Of a DNA stretch of 64,000 nt, positions 1 through 8,066 are shown piece by piece. The position numbers were made by a program, and so were the translations under genes. Position 1 is the stretch's first letter. Each line of letters begins with the position of its first letter. The stretch comes from Frateuria defendens (GTDB lineage Bacteria > Pseudomonadota > Gammaproteobacteria > Xanthomonadales > Rhodanobacteraceae). The stretch spans positions 51,794 to 115,793 of the forward strand of contig NZ_LFQR01000030.1 in assembly GCF_001182895.1 (NCBI RefSeq), in the 5' to 3' direction. The notes below the pieces were generated by a model. That model saw only the letters and a program-made list of their open reading frames with translations, did no database searches and was not told the DNA's origin.

Positions 1-1
1 C

Positions 2-103
2 CCAGCTGGAGGGAGCTATTCGGTAGGTGGCGAGGCATGGCTCATTTGCTCCTACATCGGAGGCCAGTTAAGCGGATGCTATGTCACCCATATTCAGCCA
101 TGA
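2..103 (+). CDS. C-terminal end of an unidentified protein (5' part outside the window)
   Basis: An open frame enters from the left edge and stops at TGA 101-103, giving 33 residues ending GCYVTHIQP. It has protein-like composition (WLICSY, GGQLSGCY, three Cys/Trp-type rare residues) and lies 9 bases before the next start, so it is probably the tail of a co-transcribed upstream gene. Function cannot be told from 33 residues. Base composition is lower in GC than most of the window. It could also be a chance open frame. Confidence 0.35.
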   Translation, partial: PAGGSYSVGGEAWLICSYIGGQLSGCYVTHIQP

Positions 104-112
104 GGTTGCTTT

Positions 113-523
113 ATGTCTAGAAATCTGCTTTTTGGCTTAACGATTTTACTGTCAATTGGGGTTTCCTTCTTTATTGGCTTGTATGTCGGAGGGGCGCCGC
201 TTCGCCAATACGTAGAGCTGACGGGAGGAGCTCCAGGCATTGCTGCGACAGAGCTGAAGAACCTCGCCAATCAGTTGGTCGACCAGAATGGCGACGCGCG
301 GGACGCTGCGGCTATCGCTGAGAGGTCAAAACAAACACTAAGGGTTCACTTGATGCTGGCCGCTCAGCTTTACTGCCGCATGCCTGGTCAATATCAGCAA
401 ATAGCTAGGGAGTCGGCAGAAAGATTGCAAGCCAGTATGGTTGGCACCGACGACCGCACTGCACGAGCCATATTGTTCCTATCTAAGGGTTCGGGGAGTG
501 GCGATGGATGTTTTTCGGCGTAA
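113..523 (+). CDS. Small single-pass membrane protein of unknown function
   Basis: A 136-residue protein not matched to any family I know. Residues about 4-26 (LLFGLTILLSIGVSFFIGLYV) form one hydrophobic segment, either an uncleaved anchor or signal peptide. The rest (about 30-136) is soluble, alanine-rich and probably helical, ending in GSGSGDGCFSA. A GAGG core sits 7-10 bases before the ATG, a usable ribosome binding site. Codon use is less GC-rich than in neighbouring genes, with many T- or A-ending codons, which suggests recent acquisition together with the partial gene before it. Nothing in the sequence shows what it does. Confidence 0.6.
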   Translation: MSRNLLFGLTILLSIGVSFFIGLYVGGAPLRQYVELTGGAPGIAATELKNLANQLVDQNGDARDAAAIAERSKQTLRVHLMLAAQLYCRMPGQYQQIARESAERLQASMVGTDDRTARAILFLSKGSGSGDGCFSA

Positions 524-542
524 GGCATAAGCAATTTGATCC

Positions 543-572
543 AAGAAAGGCCCGCATTTGGCGACCTTTCTT
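543..572 (+). terminator. Possible stem-loop terminator after the small membrane protein gene
   Basis: AAGAAAGG (543-550) and CCTTTCTT (565-572) are perfect inverted arms around a 14-base loop, 20 bases after the stop codon. The T-rich right arm would leave a U-rich RNA end, but there is no clean T tract after it. Confidence 0.4.
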
Positions 573-691
573 GCATGCATAGTCAGTCTGCGCGGGCGGG
601 CGCCACGGCACACGTGGCATCGGGCCTGCTTCGGGGAAGGTCGGCGCGCTTCCGGTCGCGCCGGCGGAGGCAGCTGGCGACGAGGAAGCGC

Positions 692-1150
692 ATGAGTCCC
701 AAGAAAATGGCTCGGCCGGCTCTGGAGAATGTCCCGGTTCCCGTGAAGCTCAAGCTCGCGGCCCTGTGGACCAGCCTGATGTTCTGCTACGTCTACGGCG
801 ACTACTTCGGCCTGTTCCAGCCCGGCCACCTGCAGAGCATGCTGCAAGGCCGGATGGGGCCGCTCGGCCCGACCACGCAGGGCGTGTTGCTGGGCACCGC
901 CGCGCTGATGGCCGTGCCCAGCCTGATGATCTTCCTTTCGCTGGCGCTGGGGCCCACTGTCAATCGCGCGCTGAACATCGTGCTGGGTCTGCTCTACGCG
1001 GGCGTCATGCTGGTTTCGATGCCGGGCGCCTGGGTGTTCTATCTCTTCCTCGGCGCCATCGAGGTCGTGCTGTCGTTGCTCATCGTGTGGCAGGCGGCGA
1101 GGTGGCCGAGGCGGGCGCCGGGCAGCCAGGGCGACCGACCCCTTGCATGA
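692..1150 (+). CDS. Four-helix integral membrane protein, DUF6326-like
   Basis: About 152 residues with four predicted membrane segments: roughly LKLAALWTSLMFCYVYGDYFGLF, VLLGTAALMAVPSLMIFLSLAL, NIVLGLLYAGVMLVSMP and VFYLFLGAIEVVLSLLIVW. The pattern with a conserved YGD after helix 1 resembles the DUF6326 family of small membrane proteins, for which no function is established. The open frame reaches back to 536, but residues before the Met at 692 are Arg-rich and unlike protein, so I start at 692 (or the Met at 713). It runs into a bidirectional terminator shared with fabV. The family call rests on recognition of the pattern, not on a search. Confidence 0.7.
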   Translation: MSPKKMARPALENVPVPVKLKLAALWTSLMFCYVYGDYFGLFQPGHLQSMLQGRMGPLGPTTQGVLLGTAALMAVPSLMIFLSLALGPTVNRALNIVLGLLYAGVMLVSMPGAWVFYLFLGAIEVVLSLLIVWQAARWPRRAPGSQGDRPLA

Positions 1151-1177
1151 GGCGCCGCGCCGGCAAGGCGTGGGTAC

Positions 1178-1213
1178 AAAAAAGCCCGGCGCCGTGGAGG
1201 GCCGGGCTTTTTA
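1178..1213. terminator. Bidirectional rho-independent terminator between the DUF6326 gene and fabV
   Basis: AAAAAAGCCCGGC (1178-1190), loop GCCGTGGAGG, GCCGGGCTTTTTA (1201-1213). The GC stem is flanked by A on one side and T on the other, so it can end transcripts from both convergent genes. Confidence 0.9.
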
Positions 1214-1243
1214 TCGTGCAGCGGGCGCGCCGCCCGCCGGGGT

Positions 1244-2449
1244 TCAGGACTCGACCACGTCGAAGCGCACGTCCGGGCTCACGTCCGCGTCGTAGTCCAC
1301 GTCCTGGCGGTCGAAGCCGAACAGCTTGAGGAACTCGTGCTTGTAGCCCGCGTAGTCGGTGACCTCGCGCAGGTTCTCGGTGGTCACCGTCGGCCACAGC
1401 GCCTTGCAGGCGTTCTGCACGTCCTCGCGCAGCTCCCAGTCGTCCAGGCGCAGGCGGCCTTCGGCGTCGGTCTGCGGCGCCTGGCCGTCCTCGCGGTAGA
1501 GGGCGGTGCGGAAGAGGCGGTTGATCTGCTCGATGGTGCCTTCGTGGATGCCCTTTTCCTTCATGATGCGGAACACCATGGAGACGTAGAGCGGGATCAC
1601 CGGGATGGCGGCGCTGGCCTGGGTCACCACCGACTTCATCACGCCCACGTAGGCATGGAGGCCCTGCGCGGCGTAGCGGCTGCGCAGGGCCTTGGCGGTG
1701 TTGTCCAGGTGCTGCTTGGCCTGGCCCAGGGTGCCGTGCCAGTAGATCGGCCAGGTGATCTCGGTGCCCACGTAGCTGTAGGCGATGGTGGTGGCGTTCT
1801 CGGCCAGCACGCCGGCCTGGCTCAGTGCGTCGATCCACAGCGCCCAGTCCTCGCCGCCCATCACGGTGACGGTGTCCTGGATCTCCTGCTCGGTCGCCGG
1901 CTCCACCGTCGCCTGGATCACGGTGTCGCGGTTGGTGTCCACCGAGGAGGCGGTGAAGGTCTCGCCGATGGTCTTGAGCGAGGAGCGCACCACCTCGCCG
2001 GTGTCCGGCAGCTTGCGCACCGGCGAGGCCAGCGAGTAGACCACCAGGTCGATCGGGCCGCCCATCTCCTGCTTGATCATCTCGATCGCGCGGGCGCGGG
2101 TCTCGTTGGAGAAGGCGTCGCCGTTGATCGAGCGCGCGTAGAGGCCGGCCTGCTTGGCGAGCTTGTCGAAGGCGGCGGCGTTGTACCAGCCGGCGGTGCC
2201 GGGCTTGGCCTCGCTGGAGGGCTTCTCGAAGAACACGCCCAGCGTCGCCGCACCGTAGCCGAAGGCCGCGGTGACGCGCGAGGCCAGCCCATAGCCCGTG
2301 GAGGCGCCGATCACCAGCACGCGCTTGGGGCCCGAGGCCGCGTTGCCGCCGGCCTTGGTGATGCCGATCTGCTCGAGCACGTTCTTCTCGCAGCCGACCG
2401 GATGCGCCGTAATGCAGATGAAGCCACGAACCTTGGGATGGATGATCAC
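1244..2449 (-). CDS. fabV: Enoyl-[acyl-carrier-protein] reductase FabV (NADH)
   Basis: Reduces the enoyl-ACP double bond in the last step of each fatty-acid elongation round, in the cytoplasm. At 401 residues it has the usual FabV length, much longer than FabI. The NADH-binding stretch [11 protein letters not shown] lies at 48-58, and the catalytic Y-x8-K motif of FabV is intact at Tyr236 and Lys245 ([11 protein letters not shown]). The N-terminus [17 protein letters not shown] is typical of the family. A short hairpin with T tract separates it from the peptidase gene upstream, so it may be its own unit. This genome also carries fabI at 42447-43229, so the two reductases are redundant in principle; FabV is known in other bacteria to be insensitive to triclosan. 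Confidence 0.96.
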   Translation of the reverse strand: MIIHPKVRGFICITAHPVGCEKNVLEQIGITKAGGNAASGPKRVLVIGASTGYGLASRVTAAFGYGAATLGVFFEKPSSEAKPGTAGWYNAAAFDKLAKQAGLYARSINGDAFSNETRARAIEMIKQEMGGPIDLVVYSLASPVRKLPDTGEVVRSSLKTIGETFTASSVDTNRDTVIQATVEPATEQEIQDTVTVMGGEDWALWIDALSQAGVLAENATTIAYSYVGTEITWPIYWHGTLGQAKQHLDNTAKALRSRYAAQGLHAYVGVMKSVVTQASAAIPVIPLYVSMVFRIMKEKGIHEGTIEQINRLFRTALYREDGQAPQTDAEGRLRLDDWELREDVQNACKALWPTVTTENLREVTDYAGYKHEFLKLFGFDRQDVDYDADVSPDVRFDVVES

Positions 2450-2519
2450 GGGGAGTCCCTTGTTGCGCGATGAAACCGTGCATTCTAAATGGCGCGGGCC
2501 GCCATGCGCTTCCGTAGGG

Positions 2520-2540
2520 AAAAGCCCGGCGGGGCGGGCG
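2520..2540 (-). terminator. Short terminator between the C13 peptidase gene and fabV
   Basis: On the minus strand GCCCG-CCCCGC-CGGGC (2540 to 2525) is followed by TTTTC. Only five pairs in the stem, so efficiency is uncertain. Confidence 0.45.
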
Positions 2541-2545
2541 CGGCG

Positions 2546-3571
2546 CTATTTCGAGGCCGCGGCGGCGGTGCGCTGCGGCCGCGGCGGCTGGAACGGCAGA
2601 GCCGGGCCGGGCGTGAGGTTCCTGCGCCAGGCCGCCAGGCGGTCGGCGATGCCGGCGCCGACGTCGATCTGCGGCTCGGAGGGCAGCAGATGGTCCTTGC
2701 GCTCCCATTGGGTGATCTCGCCGCTGGCCTGGCGGTAGGCGTCGATGAAGTCGCCCGTGCGGTTGAGCGCGTCCACCAGCCAGGCGCGGCCGAAATAGGT
2801 GGCGTCGGAGTCGTTGCCGCAGCCGAACGAGCTGCGGTCGCTGCGGGCGGCGGTGAGCACCAGCGTGCCGGGGCTGCGCAGCGCGGGCACGAAGCCGCCC
2901 GAGTAGCAGGCGTTGACCACCACCACCTTCCACTTGAACGGCCGCTGCCCGAGGATGCCGGCGAGGTCGTCGGTGCCGATCTGGTCGAGCGGCAGCGGGT
3001 CCATGTCCACCAGCAGGTAGTGGTCCTCGCTGCCGTGGGTGGTGAGGTAGAGCAGCAGGATGTCTTCCTCCGGCTTCATCGCCTTGGCGAGGCCGTCGAG
3101 TGCGCTTTCCAGGTTGCTCCAACTGGCCAGCGGGCGCTTCGCCAGCGTGTCGGGGTTGTTCTCCAGCACCAGCGCGTGGGCGCTGGGGCCGAAGCGGCGG
3201 GTGAAGAGCTGGGCCGCGTACTCGGCCTCGTTGCGGAATACGTCCTCCGAGCCGTCGCCGGCGAAGGCGAGCAGGTAGAGGTTGGGGCGGCCCGGCACGC
3301 GCGGGGTCAGCGCGGCGAGCGCGCGCCGCACCTGTTGCGGCTGGTCGTAGAGCACCTGCTCGGGCGAGGGCGCCTGCTCCGGCCAGTCGGCGTTCTGGTT
3401 GTCGCCGCCGGGAACCGGATTGCCGTCGCCGGGCAGCGTGGAGGACGCGCTTGCCGTGGCGGACGGCGCGGGGGCGGGGAGGGGCGTCGTGCGATCCGGC
3501 GTGCGCGGCAGCGCCAGCATCAGCAGGACGCCGGCGGCGAAGGCGAGCAGGGCGGTCAGGATGGCGCGCAT
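2546..3571 (-). CDS. Membrane-anchored C13-family (legumain-like) cysteine peptidase
   Basis: 341 residues. Residues 4-21 (ILTALLAFAAGVLLMLAL) form a membrane anchor or signal, followed by a Pro/Ala/Ser-rich linker to about residue 70, so the enzyme domain should lie in the periplasm. The domain has the clan CD caspase-fold signature: a hydrophobic strand then Thr-His-Gly (LLLYLTTHGSEDH, His179), and a second strand then Asn-Ala-Cys (KVVVVNACYSGGF, Cys222), matching the His/Cys dyad of peptidase family C13 (legumain, GPI8). Bacterial members are of unknown substrate. It begins 11 bases after mtnC stops, so it is probably co-transcribed with the methionine-salvage genes. Whether it is an active protease is inferred only from the intact dyad. 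Confidence 0.85.
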   Translation of the reverse strand: MRAILTALLAFAAGVLLMLALPRTPDRTTPLPAPAPSATASASSTLPGDGNPVPGGDNQNADWPEQAPSPEQVLYDQPQQVRRALAALTPRVPGRPNLYLLAFAGDGSEDVFRNEAEYAAQLFTRRFGPSAHALVLENNPDTLAKRPLASWSNLESALDGLAKAMKPEEDILLLYLTTHGSEDHYLLVDMDPLPLDQIGTDDLAGILGQRPFKWKVVVVNACYSGGFVPALRSPGTLVLTAARSDRSSFGCGNDSDATYFGRAWLVDALNRTGDFIDAYRQASGEITQWERKDHLLPSEPQIDVGAGIADRLAAWRRNLTPGPALPFQPPRPQRTAAAASK

Positions 3572-3582
3572 GGCGCGGGGGC

Positions 3583-4269
3583 TCAGAGTGTGACGGCGTC
3601 GAAGTCGGCCCAGGCCGGGTGGCGCGGCGCTTCCGGCACCGCCAGCGGCGGGCGCAGCAGCCAGCCGGTGCGCAGGCCGGCGGCGCGGGCGGCGTCCAGT
3701 TCCTCCACCACGTCGGAGAGAAACAGCACGTGCTCGGGCCGCTCGCCGATCGCCTCGGCGATGCGCTCGTAGGAGACGCGCTCGCGCTTGGGGCCGGTCC
3801 CGGTGTCGAAATAGCCGGCGAACAGGGGCGTGAGGTCGCCCGCCTCGCTGTAGCGGAAGAACAGCTTCTGCGCCTGCACGGAACCGGAGGAATATACGTA
3901 CAGGTGCAGCCCGTCGGCACGCCAGGCGTGCAGCCGCGCGGAGACTTCCGGGTAGACGTGGGCGCGGTAGTCGCCGGCCTCGTAGCCTTCCTTCCAGATC
4001 ATGCCCTGCAGCGCCTTGAGCGCGGTGGACTTGCGGTCCTCGTCGATCCAGCGCTGCAGCAGCGCGATGACCTCCTGCCGGCTGGCCTCGACCAGGCCGG
4101 CCTCCTTGGCCGCCTCGTGCAGCCAGTGCTGCACCTCGGGCGTGTCGGCGTGGGTCTCGACGAAGGCGGGCAGGCGCTTGCGCGCGTAGGGGAACAGCAC
4201 GTCCTTGACGAAGCTGATCGAGCTGGTGGTGCCTTCGATGTCGGTGACGATGGCGCGGAGGGTGGTCAT
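3583..4269 (-). CDS. mtnC: Enolase-phosphatase E1 of methionine salvage
   Basis: A HAD-superfamily phosphatase that enolises and dephosphorylates 2,3-diketo-5-methylthiopentyl-1-phosphate to the acireductone used by MtnD. 228 residues, the usual length. The HAD motif I is DIEGT (Asp10, Glu12), motif II SSGS (in [13 protein letters not shown]), and motif [17 protein letters not shown] with the paired acidic residues. It lies 121 bases after mtnD and 11 bases before the C13 peptidase gene, on the same strand, and completes the mtnB-mtnD-mtnC lower salvage route. No mtnA or mtnP is visible in the window. Confidence 0.96.
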   Translation of the reverse strand: MTTLRAIVTDIEGTTSSISFVKDVLFPYARKRLPAFVETHADTPEVQHWLHEAAKEAGLVEASRQEVIALLQRWIDEDRKSTALKALQGMIWKEGYEAGDYRAHVYPEVSARLHAWRADGLHLYVYSSGSVQAQKLFFRYSEAGDLTPLFAGYFDTGTGPKRERVSYERIAEAIGERPEHVLFLSDVVEELDAARAAGLRTGWLLRPPLAVPEAPRHPAWADFDAVTL

Positions 4270-4390
4270 GCGGCGGCGATCCGGCCGTGAGGGGGAGGCA
4301 AGCTTACTAGGGCGAGGGTTCGGAAGCGCGGCGTCTGCGCGGATGGCCGGGCGTCGGCAAGGCCGCTGCGCCGGTCGCGCGCGGGCGCTC

Positions 4391-4957
4391 TTACGCCGCC
4401 TTGGCCGAGGCGTGCGGCACCATGCGCGGGAAGCTGTCGGCGATGTCCGTGCCGGTGAAGCGGGCCACCCAGCCTTCCTTGCTGGTGAACAGGCGGATCG
4501 CCACGAAGTAGGGCGCCTCGCTCATGTCGAACCAGTGGCGGGTGCCGTCGGGCACGCCGATCAGGTCGCCCTGCTCGCACAGCACGTCGTAGACCTTCTC
4601 GCCGATGTGCAGGGTGAACTGCCCGGCGCCGGCGACGAAGAAGCGCACCTCGTCCTCGCTGTGGGTGTGCTCGCTCAGGAACTTCTGGCGCAGCGCGGCG
4701 CGGTCCGGGTGGTCGGGCGTGAGGCTGACCACGTCGACCGACTGGTAGCCCTCCTCGCGGATCAGGCGGTCGATGTCGCCGCGGTAGGCGGCGATCACCT
4801 CGTCCTGGCTGGCGCCGGGGGCGATGGACTGGCCGGCCTGCCAGCGCTCGAAGCGCACGCCGACCTTGTCCAGTTCGTGGGCGATGCCGGCGCCGTCGGT
4901 GTGCACGGACAGCGGCGCGTCCGGGCGGTTCTCGTCGAAAATGCGTAGACGGCTCAT
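4391..4957 (-). CDS. mtnD: Acireductone dioxygenase
   Basis: 188-residue cupin enzyme that oxidises the acireductone to formate and the 2-keto acid precursor of methionine (iron form), or to CO and methylthiopropionate (nickel form). All four metal ligands are visible: His97 and His99 ([10 protein letters not shown]), Glu103 and His141 (GTRHWFD), each one position later than in the Klebsiella enzyme. The start is set by the Met of MSRLRIFD, whose ATG at 4957-4955 overlaps the mtnB stop as ATGA, showing translational coupling. The open frame continues upstream but only as a shadow of mtnB. Confidence 0.97.
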   Translation of the reverse strand: MSRLRIFDENRPDAPLSVHTDGAGIAHELDKVGVRFERWQAGQSIAPGASQDEVIAAYRGDIDRLIREEGYQSVDVVSLTPDHPDRAALRQKFLSEHTHSEDEVRFFVAGAGQFTLHIGEKVYDVLCEQGDLIGVPDGTRHWFDMSEAPYFVAIRLFTSKEGWVARFTGTDIADSFPRMVPHASAKAA

Positions 4958-5601
4958 GCCGACAGCCTCCTCAGGTCCAGTTCGCAGCCCAGCAGGAATT
5001 CCAGCGCCTCGAGATGGCGGCGGGCTTCCGCCATGTCTCTGCCCCACGTATAGATGCCGTGGCCGTCGATCAAGTAGGCGTGCAGCGGCTTGCAGGCGTC
5101 GAGCCAGGTCTCCACCCGCGCCACCAGTTCGGGCATGTGCTGGGTGTTGGGGAATACGGGAATTTCCAGCACGCTCTCGTGCGTGGTGTAGCCGGTGATG
5201 GCTTTCTGCAGCTCCCAGCCTTCCAGCCGGATCGCACCCTGGCGGGCGAACAGCCGCGAGGCCACGCTCTGCGTGCGCGAGTGGGTGTGCAGCACCACGC
5301 GCGCGTCGGGCCAGCGGCGGTAGGCCTGGGTGTGCAGGGCGGTCTCGGCGCTGGGGTGCGCGTCGGTGCCGACCGCTTTGCCGTCGAGGTCGATCAGCAT
5401 GAGGTCGTCGCGCCCGAGCCGGCCCTTGTCGCGGCCGGAAATGGTGATGGCCGCGTGCGCGGCATCCACGCGCATGGAGAAGTTGCTGCTGGTGGCCGGT
5501 GTCCAGCCGAGCGCGGCAAGTTCGCGCGCCGCCTCGGCGATCGCATCGGCGCAGCGGTTGAAATCGTCCGCTGCGACGGAGTCGGGAAAAACCTGTGGCA
5601 T
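4954..5601 (-). CDS. mtnB: Methylthioribulose-1-phosphate dehydratase
   Basis: Zinc class II aldolase-fold enzyme that removes water from 5-methylthioribulose-1-phosphate in methionine salvage. The zinc His pair is in [11 protein letters not shown], a third ligand in [10 protein letters not shown], and the N-terminal signature [12 protein letters not shown] is typical of MtnB. I start at the ATG at 5601 (MPQVFPDS, 215 residues); an in-frame TTG at 5619 would add six residues but lies inside a perfect palindrome that looks like an operator. The gene leads the mtnB-mtnD-mtnC-C13 peptidase operon. A -10-like TATAGT lies at 5635-5630 on the minus strand. Confidence 0.95.
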   Translation of the reverse strand: MPQVFPDSVAADDFNRCADAIAEAARELAALGWTPATSSNFSMRVDAAHAAITISGRDKGRLGRDDLMLIDLDGKAVGTDAHPSAETALHTQAYRRWPDARVVLHTHSRTQSVASRLFARQGAIRLEGWELQKAITGYTTHESVLEIPVFPNTQHMPELVARVETWLDACKPLHAYLIDGHGIYTWGRDMAEARRHLEALEFLLGCELDLRRLSA

Positions 5602-5606
5602 GATGA

Positions 5607-5620
5607 TTTGGACGTCCAAA
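5607..5620. promoter_or_regulatory. 14-bp perfect palindrome, candidate operator of the methionine-salvage operon
   Basis: TTTGGACGTCCAAA lies 6 bases before the mtnB ATG and about 10 bases after a TATAGT -10 element (5635-5630), the usual place for a repressor site that blocks early transcription. The same 14 bases recur at 32380-32393. The GACGTC core is shared with the MetJ box (AGACGTCT), but there is no tandem second box at 8-bp spacing, so the regulator is not identified. Confidence 0.6.
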
Positions 5621-5762
5621 CGGAGGCCGACTATACCATGCGCGAACGCAGGTCCGCCGGAAGATGCGAGCCATTCTCGTCGGGCTTCAAACGCTGTTGT
5701 AGCATCGGTTATAAGCCGCCCGCCGGTTGCGGCGGCATGTCCAGACGGAGAGATAGAAGTCC

Positions 5763-6092
5763 ATGTCCCACGAGAAAGATCTGGCGTCGCGTCGCCGTTT
5801 CCTGAAAGCCGCCGCCGGTACCGCCGCTGTCGCCGTCGTGGCCGGTTCGCTGCCGCGTTTCGCCCGTGCGGCCGATCTGCCGCACGTGTCCGAGAGCGAC
5901 CCGACCGCCAAGGCGCTCGGCTACGTCGAGGACGCCGGCAAGAGCGGCAACCCCAAGCGCAAGCCGGGTGACGTGTGCAGCAACTGCCAGTTCTATTCCG
6001 CCGGCAGCGGCGGCTACGGCCCCTGCCAGCTGTTCCCGGGCAAGTCGGTCAACGCGAAGGGCTGGTGCGTGTCGCACACGCCGAAGGCGTGA
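5763..6092 (+). CDS. High-potential iron-sulfur protein (HiPIP), Tat-exported
   Basis: 109-residue precursor of a periplasmic electron carrier with one [4Fe-4S] cluster. The leader has a twin-arginine motif (SRRRFLK, 9-15), a hydrophobic stretch and an ARA-A cleavage site near residue 37. The four cluster ligands are Cys72, Cys75, Cys88 and Cys102, with spacing C-x2-C-x12-C-x13-C as in the HiPIP family. A GGAG site at 5747-5750 precedes the ATG, and TATAAG at 5710-5715 is a plausible -10. The family passes electrons between bc1-type complexes and terminal oxidases; the partner here is not visible. The gene stands alone with its own terminator. Confidence 0.95.
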   Translation: MSHEKDLASRRRFLKAAAGTAAVAVVAGSLPRFARAADLPHVSESDPTAKALGYVEDAGKSGNPKRKPGDVCSNCQFYSAGSGGYGPCQLFPGKSVNAKGWCVSHTPKA

Positions 6093-6136
6093 CGCGCGCG
6101 GCGGTCGCCGCCGCTTATATGAGATCGATTTATATC

Positions 6137-6160
6137 GGGCCGGCCTTGTGCCGGCCTTTT
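6137..6160 (+). terminator. Rho-independent terminator of the HiPIP gene
   Basis: GGCCGG (6138-6143), loop CCTTGTG, CCGGCC (6151-6156), then TTTT, 45 bases after the stop codon. Confidence 0.8.
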
Positions 6161-6524
6161 CGTTGCCGGAAGGCAATGGAAGTCCCCGCGCCGTGGAGGC
6201 GCGCATCGCGACGGGAGAGGGGGAACGGGCGCGGGCGGGAAAGGTGTCACCCAGGCGCGCCAGACTGAGGAGCTGACCCGCCTGGCGCGCCGGGTGACGA
6301 TCCGGGGTCCACTGCCAAGTGATCAACCCGCGGACTGAGGATCATACTCCGGCGCGGCCGGATTGGGCGGCCAGGGGCGCGGGATTTCTCGAAAAGGAAA
6401 CGTTAATTCCTTTCGAATCAAAGTATTACATAGCAATTTTCAGGCAGGGATGCGAAGGGGCGCACACTCCGCCTGGAAGCGGTGGAATGTGGCGTTCGAT
6501 GAAATTCGGCGAAGTTGTCGCCAG
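6161..6524. other. Gene-free stretch between two convergent genes
   Basis: About 360 bases between the HiPIP terminator and the stop of a leftward permease gene. I find no convincing coding frame. It holds the long inverted repeat listed at 6246-6298 and, at 6390-6415, a bulged stem CGAAAAGGAA / TTCCTTTCG that could end the permease transcript. The 6390-6440 part is AT-richer than its surroundings. Confidence 0.6.
6246..6298. repeat. Long intergenic inverted repeat (17-bp arms)
   Basis: The left arm 6246-6263 and right arm 6282-6298 are reverse complements except for one extra A at 6253; key bases are GTCACCC followed by GGCGCGCCAG. The loop is 18 bases. There is no T tract beside it, so it is not a standard terminator. 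It could be a processed RNA stem, a protein-binding dyad, or a REP-type element of another class than the two GTAG REPs. Confidence 0.75.
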
Positions 6525-7982
6525 TTACGATTCTGCCGCCAGCGCGTTCGTCCGCCGCAGCCGGCTGTGGCGCAGGCCGTAGCCGAAATAAATGGCGAGG
6601 CCGATCACCGTCCACAGGATCATCAGCAGCCAGTTGAACCAGTCCATCGCGCCGAGCAGGGCGATGCAGCTCAGCACGCCGGCGGTGCACACGAACCAGG
6701 CCCACGGCACCCGGAACAGGCGCGGCAGCTGCGGGGCGGTGTAGCGCAGGATCAGCACGCCGGCGCAGACCGCGACGAAGGCGATCAGCGTGCCCATCGA
6801 GGTGAGGTTGGCGAGCAGGTCGAGCGGGAACACCGCGGCGAGCACGGCGATGCAGCCGCCGGTGATCAGGGTGTTGAGGTGCGGCGTGCGGTAGCGCGGG
6901 TGGATGCGGTTGAACACCTGCGGCATCAGGCCGTCGCGCGACATGATCATGAAGATGCGCGGCTGCGCGATGATCATCACCAGGATCACCGAGGACAGGC
7001 CGATCATCGCGCCCACCTCCACCACCAGGCGCAGCCAGCCCAGCTCCGGATGGGCGCGGATCGCCGTCACCACCGGCTCGTTGGTGCCGAGCTCCGTGTA
7101 GGGCACCAGGCCGGTCAGCACGGTGGCCATGGCGAGGTAGAGCACGGTGCAGATCACCAGCGAGACGAGGGTGCCGAAGGGCAGGTCGCGCTGCGGGTTC
7201 TTGCACTCCTGCGCGGCGGTGGAGGTGGCCTCGAAGCCGATGTAGGCGAAGAACACCATGGCGGCGCCGCGCATGATGCCGGACCAGCCGTACTTGGCGT
7301 GCCCCTCGGCCGGCGGCACGAAGGGGTGCCAGTTCTCCGGGTTGATGTAGCGGTAGCCGGCGACCACCACTACCACGATCAGGCCGACCTTGAGCAGCAC
7401 CATCAGGAAGTTGATGCCCGCGGACTCGCGGATGCCGACGTAGCAGAGCCAGGTCAGCGCCAGCACGATCGCCACTGCGGGCAGGTTCAGCAGGTGGCCG
7501 GTGGTCACCAGGCGACCGTCGGTGTAGGCCAGCGGCGCCTCGGTGAGCGCGATCGGCAGGTGGAGGCCCACGTGGTCGAGCAGGCTGGTGAAATAGCCGG
7601 TCCAGCTCGCCGCCACCGCGGCGGCCGAGATGCCGTATTCGAGCACCATGTTCCAGCCGATGAACCAGGCCGCCAGTTCGCCCAGCGTGGCGTAGGCGTA
7701 GGAATAGGAGCTGCCCGAGATCGGGATCAGCGTGGCGAACTCGGCGTAGCACAGCGCGGTGAAGCCGCTGCAGATCGCCGCCAGGATGAAGGAGATCAGC
7801 ACCGCCGGCCCCGCATGCTCGGCGGCGGCCTGCCCGGTGACCACGAAGATGCCGGTGCCGATCACCGCGCCGATGCCGAGCGCGGTGACACCCCATGGCC
7901 CCAGCGTGCGGCGCAGGCTGGGGCCGCTGCTGTCGTCGGCGTCGGAGAAATCGGTCTTGCGGGCGAACAGCTGCTTGAGCAT
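6525..7982 (-). CDS. APC-superfamily amino-acid permease (cationic amino-acid transporter type), copy 1
   Basis: 485 residues, inner membrane, with about 12-14 hydrophobic segments. The first helix carries GIGAVIGTGIFVVTGQAA, the unwound substrate-binding helix of the APC fold, and YAEFATLIPISGSSYSYAYATLGE is the family signature around helix 3. The layout matches the YfnA/CAT-type branch (TC 2.A.3.3); the amino acid moved cannot be read from sequence. ATG 7982 is preceded by AGG; a TTG two codons earlier is the alternative. A close paralogue lies 84 bases upstream on the same strand, so the pair is a tandem duplication. Confidence 0.9.
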   Translation of the reverse strand: MLKQLFARKTDFSDADDSSGPSLRRTLGPWGVTALGIGAVIGTGIFVVTGQAAAEHAGPAVLISFILAAICSGFTALCYAEFATLIPISGSSYSYAYATLGELAAWFIGWNMVLEYGISAAAVAASWTGYFTSLLDHVGLHLPIALTEAPLAYTDGRLVTTGHLLNLPAVAIVLALTWLCYVGIRESAGINFLMVLLKVGLIVVVVVAGYRYINPENWHPFVPPAEGHAKYGWSGIMRGAAMVFFAYIGFEATSTAAQECKNPQRDLPFGTLVSLVICTVLYLAMATVLTGLVPYTELGTNEPVVTAIRAHPELGWLRLVVEVGAMIGLSSVILVMIIAQPRIFMIMSRDGLMPQVFNRIHPRYRTPHLNTLITGGCIAVLAAVFPLDLLANLTSMGTLIAFVAVCAGVLILRYTAPQLPRLFRVPWAWFVCTAGVLSCIALLGAMDWFNWLLMILWTVIGLAIYFGYGLRHSRLRRTNALAAES

Positions 7983-8066
7983 GGGCAACCTGGAGTCGGG
8001 CGGGGCGGGTGGCCGTCGGTGGGCGGCGTGGCCCGGACCGCGCGGCCCGGGCCCGTGGAGAGGCGG

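Noticed and set aside
536..691. N-terminal extension of the DUF6326-like protein
   Set aside because: Residues before the Met at 692 are Arg/Ser-rich, unlike the membrane protein, and the frame runs through a likely terminator hairpin.
5602..5625. MetJ operator before mtnB
   Set aside because: The central GGACGTCC is two changes from a met box, but neither 8-bp neighbour resembles one, and MetJ needs tandem boxes.
5599..5640. SAM or SAH riboswitch before mtnB
   Set aside because: The space between the -10 and the start codon is under 30 bases, too short for a riboswitch; a protein operator is a better fit.
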